From contig JAUCBJ010005435.1 in the NCBI GenBank assembly GCA_032718475.1, positions 1 to 64,000 on the forward strand: 64,000 nt of DNA. Reading direction: 5' to 3'. This document shows positions 1 through 12,475 of this stretch, in pieces (position 1 is the stretch's first letter; each line of letters starts with the position of its first letter). This DNA comes from Nemertoderma westbladi (Eukaryota; Xenacoelomorpha; Nemertodermatida; Nemertodermatidae). Made by a program: the position numbers and the translations under genes. The notes under the pieces are model-generated. The model did no database searches. It saw only the letters and a program-made list of their open reading frames with translations, and was not told the DNA's origin.

Positions 1-98
1 ACTGTACATTTTGTAATTATTAGTGTTTGCAAGGCATAGGGGCCTACACCTAAAAGGAATTCAATATTTAATATTGGTTTATGTGGTTAAGCAACTCT

Positions 99-372
99 AA
101 GTTACGTAATAAATATTCGAGAACACTAAATTACTTTAACATTGAGTAAAGTAATACCAGCAGAATGAGTAGAATAATTGGAATCGCAGTTACTATGGAA
201 ACAATATACCGTAGTAAAATGCTGCAGTTCAAGTTACGTAATAAATATTCGGGAATATTAAATTATTTAACGTTGCGTGTATAACTGTGATTTTTCTTGC
301 TCTAACATTGAGTAAAGGCAGAGTTCAAAAGTACAATAATTTGAGTCGCAGTAACTATGGAAGCAATGTAGT
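99..372. repeat. Two-copy direct repeat, about 132 bp period
   Basis: The motif AAGTTACGTAATAAATATTC starts at 99 and again at 231. Both copies are followed by similar text (ATTGAGTAAAG, then a CGCAGT-ACTATGGAA block). This is a diverged tandem duplication next to the hairpin repeat at 378-576. No coding potential is seen. Confidence 0.6.
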
Positions 373-377
373 AATAA

Positions 378-576
378 CTATTTATATACTTGTGTGTAAA
401 GTAGCACGTATTAGTAGCAGTGTGATGATCCGAGTGGCTTTGTTACACGAACGGACGTTAGTGAGTGAGTGAGTGAAAATAAAGCCACGAGGATCAGAAC
501 ACTGTAAAGTACTTTGCAACAAGTATGTATGTAGTTTTATTCCAAAATTTTAACATTACGAAATGATTGCACATAT
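378..576. mobile_element. MITE-like hairpin repeat, copy 1
   Basis: This block recurs almost unchanged at 57209-57394. Inside it, ACTTGTGTGTAAAGTA with a following CAGTGTGATGATCCGAG is imperfectly complementary to the later CGAGGATCAGAACACTG plus TAAAGTACTTTGCAACAAGT, so the element can fold back. No ORF is present, so it is probably a non-autonomous DNA element. The family is not recognised. Confidence 0.65.
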
Positions 577-581
577 ACATT

Positions 582-788
582 ACACCATGTCCCAGAATAT
601 AGTGTCGTAATTCAGTGACACGCCCCACCCCCCCCCCCCCCCCCCCCCTAATTTTTCTACAAATCTTAATGAGATTGCATGAAATTTGAAACAGAGATAG
701 TTTCACTATTTCACTTTGCTTTCAAACTTTAGCTACAAGCGTTTAAAAAAGTGTCTCCAGCGATATTACACCAGTTACACCGCAGTTA
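582..788. mobile_element. Fragment of the foldback family found at 20071-21742
   Basis: The stretch starts ACACCATGTCCCAGAATATA, has a long poly-C run (about 628-648), then TTAGCTACAAGCGTTTAAAA and GTGTCTCCAGCGATATTACA. The same order occurs at 20071-20310, and on the opposite strand at 21500-21742. The copy breaks off near 788, so it is a truncated end of that family. Confidence 0.7.
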
Positions 789-3105
789 TTCTTCTCTACC
801 CTTTATTAACCTCGCTGGTAAAAATAAAATACGTAGAGAGTAATGAAAAAAGTTATACTTTTTTTCTTCCCATGTAATAATAACTACTGTATATATGTCA
901 TTGTTAGTCATAGTAAAGGAGCAGGATACAGTGGTAGCCAGAAGGAACCCAAACAATAAACGATTTGAAAAAAATAAAGTGATTTGGCCGTTTTGTAGGA
1001 CTGGTTTGGAGGAACAAAAATAAACATGAAAAAAATTATTATAATTTTCCCTAAATATTTCTTTTTTTGATTTACCGGTACCTGAAATTTCCATTTTGTT
1101 TTCAGGTGAATATTGTGGTACAGCATGTAATTTAAACCCTCAAGATGCTGTAGCTAGTAAATTCCGGCTGCCTGGCTGCATGGCCTTCAGTTTAGGAAGC
1201 CTTGAACTACTGTAGGCCTAACTATAACGAGCTATAATAAAATTTCCTTAAAAATAACATATTTTGCCTATTGGGATTTATTTCCCTAGTAGGGAATTCA
1301 ATCAAACAGTTAAACACGTTAGCGGTGCCTTCGCGCAGCATGAGAGCCTATATTAGAAAGTAATGTATCTAATAGATATACGAAAACCTTCTTTCCCAAA
1401 ATATATATGAGTGATGGCGATGCTACAAGTTTGTGATCAACTAGTTGTAAAAACAGAGGTCCATTTCAGCTTTCCTTACACGCTTTAACTGTGATTTGTT
1501 AACCTACTAACTAGGGCTATTTAAGTGAATTATGACATTTTTAGTTTTACAATACTCTTCTTCTTCATTAAGCCTCGTTACGTTCGTCCTGTTTTGTATA
1601 AAAATAATTTTTCTAAACGGAGACTAACGAACTTTATAAGAATGCCTCGAAACTGTCTCGAAACGGAGAGTAACTGCTGATTTATGGCAGATGGACTGTA
1701 AACTCGTTGCGTTCGTTCGTTTTTACCAAACTTCCGATTCTTTCTAAACTTTTGACGGACTACATACGTACCAAGTTTCGTTTAATTTCATCAAGGAATG
1801 ACTGAGTTATTAGCGTTCAAAAATTTACAACGACGACGACAGACAACGACGACGACAGACAACTTGTTAATGGCACCCATATGCTAAGGCTTCGCTCACT
1901 TCGTGGCTCACCCCATAATTTGTTTATTATTTTTAATCCATAGGTCTACCTCTGTACCTGCTACTGCATATTACCAATAATTGGGGTGTGGTTTCAGCCT
2001 ATTACCTAAATAGGTATCAGCCTATTTTAACATATTAACTTAATTTCGCGAATATTTAATTTCGATATTCACCATTTAAGGTACCTTTTAAAGGAAAGTA
2101 GCAGGTTATAACAGCAGGCTTTTCTAACCAAAACAAAATAAGCTAAATATAGTTTTAATGTAGGCCTACATTTCTGCATTTCCGTATTTTCATAATCAGC
2201 TATGCAGATGCACTATGCAGCTAGGCATACAGTAATACACGTTCGTGGGGCCTTCGCGCAGCATGAAGTGAGCAAAGCCTTTAGCCAATACTGTAATAAC
2301 CCGTCTGCCCGATACAGGTTGTTAGTTCTTATGGTAAGACGGTCAGACGGTATCGATTCTCAGTCTGCTGCGGGCTGCGGCAGTTATGGTGCGTTAGGTC
2401 CTGGCGATTTAGGTCCTGGTAACGTTAGGTCCGTGGTATTAGGTCCTGGTAGCATTAGATCCGTGGCGTTAGGTCCTGGTAGCGTTAGGGCCGTGCCATT
2501 AGGTCAGAATGTGCCTATAATAATGTAATGTCTGATAATATTGCAGCCTGGCAAATCACAAACCAAATCACAAAAAGTAATCCCAAAACCAAATCACACC
2601 AAACCAAATCAGTAAATCACACAGAACAGCCGAAAGGTCCAACGAATCTGTACAAAAAAAATACAAAATAGTACAGTAGTAGGCCTACAATATACAGTAC
2701 ACTGTAGCTCTGTCAGTCTGTGGTGCCTCATGCATCATGCTGTCATTGGCAGATTGGTCATGCACGGCTGAGTGCATTTTATTGCACTATGTAATGTAGT
2801 CGATAAATAATACAGAAATATGTGGGTTTTGGACTTTCGGAGGCCCGGGCCCGGCCCGAGCCCGAGGCATGTAGTACTGTACTGTGACTGTCAGACTGTG
2901 GACTGTCTGACTGTAGTGCAGTACAGCAGTAGTGGGAGTAGCAGTACAGCAATAGCCAGTAGGCCTAGGTCTACTAGCATTCCAATTTTGTACTACCGGT
3001 ACCCGTATGTTCTGTTCATTAAGTTTAGACTTCAGATAACCGCATAGCATAGGCTGATAGGTGATAGGCTAATAATAACTCATGTAAAATGTAAAATTAT
3101 TGAGA
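789..3105. other. Upstream non-coding DNA
   Basis: No gene is supported here. About 1690-1915 (AACTCGTTGCGTTCGTTCG through the repeated CGACGACGACAGACAA to TCACTTCGTGGCTCACCCC) is a dispersed repeat. A related piece lies at about 60258-60530 on the opposite strand (GAGCCACGAAGTGAGC, then GTGCTGCGCGAAGGCCCCAC). A further short related motif (GGGGCCTTCGCGCAGCATGA) is at about 2247. About 2395-2505 is a short decayed tandem repeat built on GTTAGGTCCTGGTAGC. No TATA box or obvious promoter is seen before 3106. Confidence 0.5.
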
Positions 3106-3222
3106 ATGCTGAATTTTTTGAGAGGTTTTAAGGAGTCCCTCTCGAATTCTAGAGAGGGAGACCCTAGTGATTACAGTGAAGACGATTCAACAGCTTACAG
3201 AAATGACCAGAATCCCAAAGTG
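3106..3222 (+). CDS. PLEKHG4-like: Alternative first coding exon 1a of the PLEKHG4-like gene
   Basis: The ATG at 3106 opens 39 codons that end exactly at a consensus donor (GTG then GTAAGT at 3223) in phase 0. That is the phase needed by shared exon 1 at 22133. An in-frame TAA at 3085-3087, with no convincing acceptor between, marks it as a first exon, and position -3 is a purine. The peptide starts MLNFLRGFKESLSNSREG and continues with an acidic stretch, DYSEDDSTAYRNDQ. I do not recognise the sequence outside this gene. The link to the gene across an 18.9-kb intron is inferred from phase, strand and the lack of any other gene. It could instead belong to an unrelated short transcript. Confidence 0.55.
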
Positions 3223-3327
3223 GTAAGTTCCAAAGCTTAGCGTTACAGTTTGCAGGTTTGTACAGACAGTGCAGTAGCAGTCATTTTCCTGCAATATAAT
3301 TTTATGTACAGGTACACTGGGGTATAA

Positions 3328-4963
3328 CTTTTGCGTAGAGGTATAGCCTACATAGAGGCTACATGTAGGTATGTGTAGCCTACATGTAGATGCACGTGTA
3401 GGGTGAATGTAGGTAGGTGTAGGTAGGTCTTTAAAAACAACAATGATGAATGAATAGGCCTACACGGGGTACCCGGACCCGAACTTCCTCGATGAGATGC
3501 GAATGCGGCGAACGGGGGTGGTACCCGGAACAACCACGAAGAGATGCGCATATGGCGGGCGGTGGTACCCGAAACAACCAGGAGGAGATGCGAATACGTC
3601 GAATGGGGGTCCCCTGAATACCCACGAGACGGAGCCTATCAATTCTACAGTACTGACAAAGGAAAAAACGACTGAACGATATACCGATACATACTGTAGA
3701 TCTTATGATCCTGCGGGTTCAGGCATGGAGGCTAATGACTTTGTATGGGCCGAACGGCCCGAACCTGATGTTTCCAGTCAAGGAGGAATCGACTAACGGT
3801 TAGGGTTAGAGCTCGTCGTCGGTGTCCATGAGGGTCTGAGGATGAGTGGGTAATTCAACAAAACGCTAACAATGATACCGGACTGACTGATTGAACCAGA
3901 GTGGCGATGGTAGTCGCTGATGTATATATATTATATATATCATGTATTGATTGTTAGTAGATATTTTTTTATAGTATTTGTTTATTAAATTGTCTTCAAT
4001 GTCTATATTGATAATATTGTGTGCTGTGCTGATTTTACTTATTTTTCATTTTATAAATCTTGCTGTGGCCGTTTTAATCTACTAAACTGCCGTATCAATT
4101 TCATGATATTTTAATGGATATGCAATTTAACTTCTTCTTTCTATTAACTTTCAATGCAATCAAATATAACTGTAAAGCTATTGACTTTCGTGTTATTGTT
4201 TTGCTGTTACTTCGAGATGGGATTTGAATCCCATCGGATTACTGATTAATTCCCATCATCGAGATGGGAATACTTTATAATGAAACAGTGTGGTGGTCCG
4301 CGGGATAGTGGGAAGGGATGGGACTGTTGCTGGTTGGTGGAATGTGACTGCCTGAAAAATTAAAACAAACAAAACTTCCAGACTTCTATATTTTTACTTT
4401 CAAAACAAAACGTCCAAAACATTTCAATGCTGAAGTACTGTTCAAGTCCCATGGATGTATGGTTGATAAACAGATAAAGAGGGGCAGAGGGGGGTCAGGG
4501 TTTCTGGTAGACTATAGTCCCCGCGATGATGGCTGTTCTTGTTTAGGTTACTCTTACTTAATAAACATATAAATCAGAACGAGTTAATCTAATGGAACGA
4601 TGCCTTTCGTGGCGTTAGCATACTCAAATTTATTAGGGCATAATATTTATGACGAGTAAGGGACTTTAGTATAATCAGAACGCGATGTTTGATATTTATA
4701 CAGTACTGCAGTATGCAGTAAAACCTGTTGTCTGACAGCAGACAGGTCTGCAGGTTGATGTACCGTATTGTACCGTGGAGATCAGAGATTATTGCCATAC
4801 ATCCTGATTGACGACCGTGTATCACGTTACTGCAAGTTGACACATAAATTACATTAATATCTATGGGACTACACCTACCTACATTCACCCTACACGTGCA
4901 TCTACATGTAGGCTACACATACCTACATGAAGCCTCTATGTAGGCTATACCTCTACGCAAAAG
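3328..4963. mobile_element. Foldback/DNA-transposon-like element with 95-bp terminal inverted repeats
   Basis: The arm at 3328-3422 is the reverse complement of 4869-4963 with one mismatch in 95 positions and no gap. The 1.45 kb between the arms has no transposase-like reading frame. It does include a small degenerate tandem repeat (about 3494-3640, roughly 46-bp period, marked by GAGATGCG). The structure suits a non-autonomous foldback or TIR element. The near-identical arms suggest a young insertion or arm homogenisation. No clear target-site duplication was found. Confidence 0.7.
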
Positions 4964-5042
4964 ATGTACCCGGTACACTGCAGTGCAGCACTGGCAAACT
5001 GCTGGTGGTACAGGCAGACTGGCACAATCAAATGGGGTGTGG

Positions 5043-5144
5043 GTTGATTCGCCCCAAGTCTATTCGCCCCAAGCAGCCAAGTCTATTCGCCCCACATTTT
5101 AGGCAGTTAGGGGCATATCTGCATAGGACTTGGGGCGAATCAAC
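5043..5144. repeat. Short foldback repeat, 18-bp perfect arms
   Basis: GTTGATTCGCCCCAAGTC at 5043-5060 is exactly complementary to 5127-5144. Between the arms, TATTCGCCCCA-type sequence occurs twice more. A decayed relative (GTCGATTCGTCC, then GGGGCGAATCC) lies at about 6980-7055. This is a MITE-like small palindrome. Confidence 0.6.
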
Positions 5145-7670
5145 TTTTACTGTGAACCAGTTCGCCCCTTCCTAATCCATTCGCCCCAGACAGCCAGATG
5201 ATTTTATTTAATGTTTCGCTGTATTCTTCCAGGTGCAATGATATTAGAAAGCGCAGAAATTCCAGATTATGATCAAAGGTTGTACAGTTGTAGGCCTAAT
5301 CAATCTGTTTCATAGTTAAGATCATGCAAGGCTAATCTAAGTGTAAAAAAGGTGTCTACAGCCACATTAAAAACAATTCAATTAAAATATTTTAGAATGG
5401 TAAATATTGTAGGTAATTATTTTCACTGTACTCGAACTCGAGATATTTTATTTACCGAGCATTGCGACATGCGAGGTTAATAAGGAATCTGGAGAGCATA
5501 GAACATAATTTTATTTTTAAAGTAAACATTATTTTCACAACCTTATTAATAGGCCCCTATAGGCCCTATTAGTTTTATTGACTGATTGAATCAATGGCAA
5601 GTTCCTTTCATAATGTTTTTAAAAACTAGGCAGAAATGTTCTAAAACATGTTTGTTTTTATAAAATAAGATGCTAGAATATATTATATTATATATTATTT
5701 TTATAATATTATATATAAGTTATAGGCCTAGTTCATATCCGTACCGTTGGTATTTTCGTATTGCAAAAATAAGACTATAAGTATGAAATACCCTATGTTA
5801 TTGAGATATTGTTTATTGTTTTGGTTAGAAAAGCCCACCACTGTAACCTGCTCCTTTCCGGTAATTAAGTAATGGAGATTAGTTTATTGTTTTGGTTAGA
5901 ACTTAGAAAACACCACCACTGTAACACCACCGGTACGCATATGAACGATAACCTATATATAATATATTATTAAAACGTTCTAGAACTACATGTCTAAAAA
6001 AATATCACGTGCTATCGAGGGTCAAAATATTGTTTGTAACAAGATTTCTACTGGAATGTATTGTGATAGGTCGACCAGGTCAAAAAAATATTACGTGCAA
6101 TCGAGGGTCAAAGCAAGGCCTGCAAAAACTTCAGGTTTTTCCATCAAAAATTAGGTTAAAGGTTTTTGTTAGGTTTTCGCAGGTTTTTGAATGTTTTTGC
6201 TAGGTTTTTGTAGTATTTATGTCTGTCTGTATTTAGTATTTGTATATTGATTGATTAGATTGACCTGAGCTTGATTGCTTCATCAGTTCATTCGTTATGC
6301 TGTTATGGCAGTATGGTCAGATGGTTAGATAAATTATATGGGGCCGCAATTATTGCTCAAGATTATACTTTATACGCACCAGTATAAGCCTACAATATAT
6401 TACAAAATAGATTGATTATGGTTTTAAAAAGGGATATTAGTCAGTCCAGCAATGAGGTTTTATTGTCGGCTTAGTTAGCCTACAGCCAGAACACTCACAC
6501 AGTAGGCTATAGCATTAGGCAATAACATGTATGCCTCTCTGTTTCTGTAGTCTGTCTGTTTTACGCGTGGAACCAAATTATTTTTGATCATTGGGCCTCC
6601 GCTTTGCAGGACATTGTTTTCGCCGTGAAGACCAGCCGGTTCACAATCTTGTGCTTTGGCAGCTCCATGGAGACAATAAGCATGGTGGACTGGACAGCCC
6701 ATGACTTTCGTGCGACGCCTCTTAAAAGGCACTGGCCTTGAAGACTGGAAGATGCGGATAGTCTCGCGAAAGGAATGGGGGGTAGGGATAGGGAGTTGTG
6801 GCGGTGCAACTTTGTTGACAAGCCGGCACAGCATTATTAATGCATGCTGCATTGGGCTTGCCAATTGTGGTGGTGATAAAATGTTTTTTATTAAGCCGGC
6901 ATAGCATCCCAATGTGCAGTTTCAATGCAACAGGCCGATTATAGATAATGGACTACGAAGGTATGGCAAATCGGTCAACTGTCCAAGTCGATTCGTCCAA
7001 AGTCCATATGCCCCTAAAATGTGGGCAAATCTAGGGAGGCAAGTCTAGGGAGGGGCGAATCCAATCAAATAATAATAATTAATGTATATTTGCGGGCTAC
7101 CGTCACTACCCACTGCTGCACTTCGGTACCGCGTACCGGCATTGCCTGTGGGCCCTACCTGTCACCGGTACACATCAATTCACATTTTTCAACCATGGTG
7201 CAGTAATATTGTTTAGACAGTGACGTCCTCATTTTAAAATCTCGTTCGAACCTCGTTTATAAATTGTTTATTTTTACTCCTTTTTATGGTAGGAGAGAGG
7301 CAGAGAGGTGCAGCGACCCCCTATTTTATCCGGTGCCGAATTTAATGTAGATTTCAAATCTGTAACCATTTTTCTCATCTTTTCTCGAACTTGAGTTATT
7401 GGATAAAACGTAAGGGTTTGTCTATTTTTTGGCATGCCTTCGAGCAGCACGATTTTTTCACTTGAATAAGGTCATTTTCACCAAAAAGTATCCCAAGGTA
7501 AAGTTACAAATATAATTGCAAAATGGTTTATTTTATTTGTTATATTTTTGCTATGATTAAAAATTTCGTTGAATCTCATTCATTTTGATCAAGTTAGTAG
7601 GAGGGGGGGGGGGGGGGGGGGTCTAGTTCGCCGAATTTAAGACATTATGTTCAATAGACGATGTGTGTGT
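5145..7670. other. Non-coding intronic/upstream DNA with dispersed motifs
   Basis: No gene is supported. About 5816-5935 carries two copies of the TTGGTTAGAAAA / CCACTGTAACCTG / TTTCC motif that is clustered at 11750-12475. A poly-G run lies at about 7602-7620. Several short ORFs here show no family features. Confidence 0.4.
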
Positions 7671-8482
7671 TAGGGTTCGACCGGAGCTATTTTTTTTGCC
7701 GGAGCCGGGTACCGGACCGGAGCAACCTAAAAGTGCCGGAGCCGGGGCCGGAGCCGGACCGGAGCAACATTGTTTGTTATTTAACCTTGACACTTGAATT
7801 TGCCGGGGGGGGGGGGGGGGGGGGGGGGCTCTTTACTGCTTTACATAATCAATTAACGGATATCTATCTGTCTATCTAGTACGGTAGTAATAGCATAGAT
7901 CTACAGACTGACAGACCTATACCTGTATAGGCCTACTGAGTACTGATATAATATAATCTATATTCTATATACGGTCATTCGGGTACTGCGACTGCCTGAC
8001 AGCTGGACAGCCTGGCCGATGTACTAGCTAACTGGCAGACTGGATTGGAATGGAACTAATTCTGTTACTGCAGTACTGGTAACAATTAAAGTTAGGTCTT
8101 GTAGTCTTGGGCAGTTGGGTAAGTGGAAGACTGTCAGTCGTCAGACTCATACAGTCATACTGTCATAGGCCTACAGCTGAGCTGTACAGCCTGACAGCGA
8201 AAGACAGTCAGACAACAGGACAATGCAACAGCAATAGGCAGATAGGCCTACAGCCTACCACCTACGGCCATACCGTAGGCCTAATACATTCGGCAGTACA
8301 GTCTGTGGTCTGCCAGTCAGCCAGTAGACATTGATAAGTTCGCAGACGGACGTCCGGTGTCTGGCTGTATGTTTGCCTTGCCTATCCATGTAGCTATGCA
8401 TCGTGCAGCACAAATACTTTTTGCCGGAGCTCCTGCACCTAATTTGACCGGAGCCGGACCGGAGCCGGACATGCCAAGTCCG

Positions 8483-8514
<32 letters not shown>

Positions 8515-8529
8515 TCCGGTCGAACCCTA
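7671..8529. mobile_element. Non-autonomous hAT-like element, 859 bp
   Basis: TAGGGTTCGACCGGAGCT at 7671-7688 is exactly complementary to 8512-8529. Both ends are flanked by the 8-mer GTGTGTGT (7663-7670 and 8530-8537), which fits the 8-bp target duplications of hAT elements. The surrounding TG-rich sequence weakens that point. Both subterminal regions are packed with CCGGAG repeats. There is a poly-G run at about 7806-7828 and no transposase ORF. Confidence 0.75.
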
Positions 8530-9239
8530 GTGTGTGTGGTGCGTGTAAGCCAGGTAGTATAATAATTATGCTACTTCCACTAATATCATGATGTTTTTTA
8601 TATTGCTATCTAAATGCATATATCTTCCACTTGCTATGACAGTATGATGTACTATATGAAACATACCAATACGCTTGCGACTTCGCTGTTGAACCTTCAA
8701 CACATATGGTACCAAATAACTTACCCTTATTAATAACCCGTCATAATATAATCTGGTGGTCAATTTGGGCGGGGTGGAGGGGCGTTGGGCTGTTATAAAT
8801 GCCGTATATTTTGGGAGAAATGGGGGATCTTTATTAATAATAACTTAGTTAGCTATACGATGGATTGCGTACGGGAGACGTGTAGGGGCATTAGCCGGCA
8901 AGATCCAGCTGTGGGATCAATGAATATTTGATCTTTGCTACAGAAGCAGCCGATCAGTCTCTACGCACCCCAGTGTCGGCTTATGGATTATTGGGGTGCA
9001 GATTGCAAATGCAGACTACCTCACACTCAACTGAATGAGTCATCGGCACTTGTTTAGGACGTTGTGGTTGCCAACAAATGTTTGTTTTATGGAGTGTAAA
9101 TGCTGTGACATCCCGGTACATTAGTTTCCTATAAATCGTCACAATCTTAAACTACTAACTGAGTTCGAGTTGAGTGGCACCGCAGATTGATGCTTACTAC
9201 TACTAATAGGTCGAGCGAGTTCGGATAGGGGAAATTAGA

Positions 9240-9419
9240 TCATTCAAGGCTTCCCGATTCCCATGGTTGTCTGATTTCCAGATGGTATCCTTTTTGGATG
9301 GAGCTACCTGATTTCTTAACTTCCATGTCTCTTCTGCTGCTATCTATCAATGACCCAAGGTACTGGAAGTTGTCCATTGAAGTCATATATTCGGATTTTG
9401 TAGCATTTATATGCAATCC
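9240..9419 (-). pseudogene. Non-LTR retrotransposon reverse-transcriptase fragment
   Basis: On the minus strand, 9419 down to 9240 reads as one open stretch. It begins GLHINATKSEYM, continues with DNFQYLGSLIDSS and later KSGSSIQKGY, and ends at a stop. GL-IN--K and the F-YLG motif are typical of the last part of LINE reverse transcriptases (end of palm and thumb). The spacing between the two motifs is shorter than usual, so residues seem to have been lost. There is no catalytic YxDD motif and no upstream ORF. It is a dead fragment. Confidence 0.65.
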
Positions 9420-11749
9420 GTCGTGTAACTAGCTGCGTGATACCTGCTGCTTCTACTTGTGATCCGAAGAAATGAAATGCGCAGGTTACAGTAGTCTAAG
9501 ACAATAAACCAAAGTCAAAACAACACGTACCGGTATCAGTTTTATTTTGGGGATTAATCAATTGTTATTTGCTTCGATTTCACTTGCTGGAGGTGGAATG
9601 AATTTTGATTGCGTAGAAACTCCCCCCCCCCCCCCCCCATCATATGGTTAGGTAATGTAGGCCGTAGAAAGACAGGGTGAAATGAAAACTCAGTTAAATT
9701 TTGATCGTGCTTTGCGAAGTCAGTGAAGTCTACTATACATACACAACACACAAATCTCGTCTCCCAAAATTTGACTTTGCAATTGCTGAGAGATTTACTT
9801 TTAACTATTTATACCGGTACCATACTGTCAGATGGACATGGACAAGGGCCATTTGTCCCTTACTAAAATGTTTTCTAAGGCTCTTCCCCTTCTGACACCG
9901 TGGCTTGCCCTCAATATAAGTTACTGATATGGATGCACCTAAGTCAGTTCCAATAACAAAAATATATACAAGATTATTTATAGTTAGTAATAGTTTTATA
10001 TGCCGCGTTATTTCGCTCCAATATACCTTAATTGTTATGATAGGAAAACAAAAAGGAAACGCCCATAAGGATCAATAACTTGTTTACGCCGAAACATTCT
10101 GTGCTCTGCCGGAACTGACTTCTCAAATAACTGTTTTTGAATATATTAATAATATATTACTTATGGGCTGCACGTCGTTGCGAACGTAAAGACAATTTAT
10201 AGTCTTAGATAATTTATTACATGTTACTATGGAAACTGGCATTTATATTCCCCTATTGGATATACAGGTTAATGCGCAGAGCATAGCATGCAGGCAGAGT
10301 GGGGCCCACTGAGGGCTGAAACAAACTTTCCATTTCCAACTTGACAAAGTTGCCTGTTATTGGTTGTTACAGATCCCTTGAATCTGGGGGAATACTTGTA
10401 TTATTGAGACGCCTGGTTTCTACTTGATCTTCTTGTTATTGGTCAGTTCGGATCGCGTTATCCCTTTGTCTACAGCGGAATATTTATCTTCTGGGGTGCA
10501 TTGTGTTTAGTGTCTGATCTCCAGTGTTGTTAGCTAACATACTACTTAACTTTATTGACTACCGGTATATAGGATATTTACCGTCTTGTTTGCATCCAAA
10601 TGTTGTTTAATGGTTTAGAAATCGTACAAAATGTTTTGTTACAAAATGGACTGCATATCCGATTACATACTGTTACCCTATACAACCCCTAAATATGTTT
10701 TATATTAGTATTTAGTATTGTGTTTTGTGATTGAGTCAGTGGAATGGAATGGAATGGGGCCCCAATACCGGCCGCACTCAATTCTATTTAGTCCTTACAA
10801 GTAGTAAGGCCTCCCACTGCCTAATTAACAGAATGATAGCCTCGGCTTGTTTGCCACAGTTCGCAGACCTGTACCTCGTAACTGATTCACCCCATTACTT
10901 ATTATTATTACTCGGTCACACCCCACTGGGTACTGTTTATAGGTTGATAATGGGGCCGGTCTCATGTGAATTCTGGTTACTAATTGTTGGAGGGAACCCA
11001 TACCTAGAGAGTAGGTGACCGACTGGACGGTGGTGTTATGATATATAATTGGGACACCGGAAGCAATTATTTGCCAAATTTGATATGTTTTTATTTTTAC
11101 TTTATATCTCATATATATGTGAATGAATGAGATTTGCTGATGGGATGATCATTGTACATCCTGTTTCATGGTAATATTATCTTGAGTTGGTGGCGGCCAA
11201 TACTGTCAGTTGTGGGGAGAGCCAGGAAGGTTAGCTTTTGCGTAGCGGTATAATTAAAGGTCCGTTTGATCCTGACGTCGTCGTTGTAAAGTGTTGAACG
11301 CCAATAGTGCCCATATGACGAATTCCATGTATAATTATATTCACTTTTCGGTCGCAATTTAATTGGAATTTTATATATAAAGAATTTGTATTTTTGGCTC
11401 ATGTGAAGTTTCCTAGCTTTCCATTTCCTCATAGACAATCATTAGCAAACATTAGAGATTCTGCGTACTTTCCCGTCCTGCCCAGGAAACTTCACATTGG
11501 GGGGGGGGGGGGGGGGGGGGGGGTCATTTTTTTACGAGTTCATTTTGCTAAGTAACGATATTTGTTGTCTGCGAGAATGTTGCTTAGGGGATTTTGGGTG
11601 GGAGGAAGAAAGGAAGGATGGGGAAAGATGGAAGGAAGAAAATGAAATGGAATGGAATAATATATAAATATTACTATTAATAATATTTTTAATAATACAT
11701 TAATAGTATTTGTAATATTTAGGGTTAGTTAAGGTGTGGCAAGAGTTAG
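9420..11749. other. Non-coding DNA, no recognised feature
   Basis: I see no exon, RNA gene or well-defined element. Poly-C lies at about 9624-9638 and a poly-G tract at about 11501-11523. There are small ORFs only. Confidence 0.35.
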
Positions 11750-12475
11750 TTTTTGGTTAGAAAACCCCGCCACTGAAACCTGTTCCGTTCTAGGATTTTA
11801 AAATTTCTGTATCGCCACTGTTTCTTCAGTATTTTATGTGTTGTTTTTGTTGTTTATTTTCTGTATCAGCCATGTAACTAGTTTTATAGAGTATCGCTTA
11901 TTGTTTTTTTGGTTGAAAATACCGCTACTGTAACCTGTTCCTTTCCCATGATTGGAATACACTTTGTATCGCATATTACTCATACATTACTTAGTATCGT
12001 TTATTAACTAATTTTATTGAGTATGGTTTATTGTTTTGGTTAGAATACTCCACCACAGTAAACTTATCCTTTCCCATTATTGGTGTATTTTATGTATTTA
12101 TTGTTTTGGTTAGAATACACTGGCACTGTAACATGTTCCTTCCCCATTATTGGAGTATTATCTTTATTCACCACGACCATATAACTAGTTTTATTGAGTA
12201 TCGTTTTTTGTTTTGGTAGAAAATCCATAACCTGCTTCTTTGGTATATGCATAAGGTATTGGTTATATCATTTGTGTACTTTTTTATCGCCTCTGCAACT
12301 CATTTTCTTCATTATCATTTGCTGTTTTGGTTAGAAAACACCACCAATGTAACCTGTTCCTTTCCCATGATTGGAATACACTTTGTATCGCATAATTGTC
12401 ATCCGTTACTTAGTATCGTTTATTGTTCTGGTTAGAAACCACCGCCACTGAAACCTGTTCCTTTCCCATTACTGT
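11750..12475. repeat. Cluster of about seven copies of a roughly 50-bp interspersed motif
   Basis: The core GGTTAGAAAACACCACCA followed by CTGTAACCTGTTCCTTTCCC appears in variant form at about 11755, 11915, 12035, 12100, 12210, 12325 and 12428, with unequal spacing. Two more copies are at 5816-5935. Inverted single copies are at about 2090-2145 and 17955-18005. It behaves like a dispersed repeat with a local tandem cluster. Confidence 0.6.

Noticed and set aside
2202-2528. 108-codon ORF with LGPG repeats
   Set aside because: It lies over a decayed tandem repeat, with no splice context, no domain and no supporting composition.
5238-5279. Acidic mini-ORF MILESAEIPDYDQ as a fourth first exon
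   Set aside because: The only donor-like site (AAAG-GTTGTA) is weak and gives phase 2, which does not fit shared exon 1.
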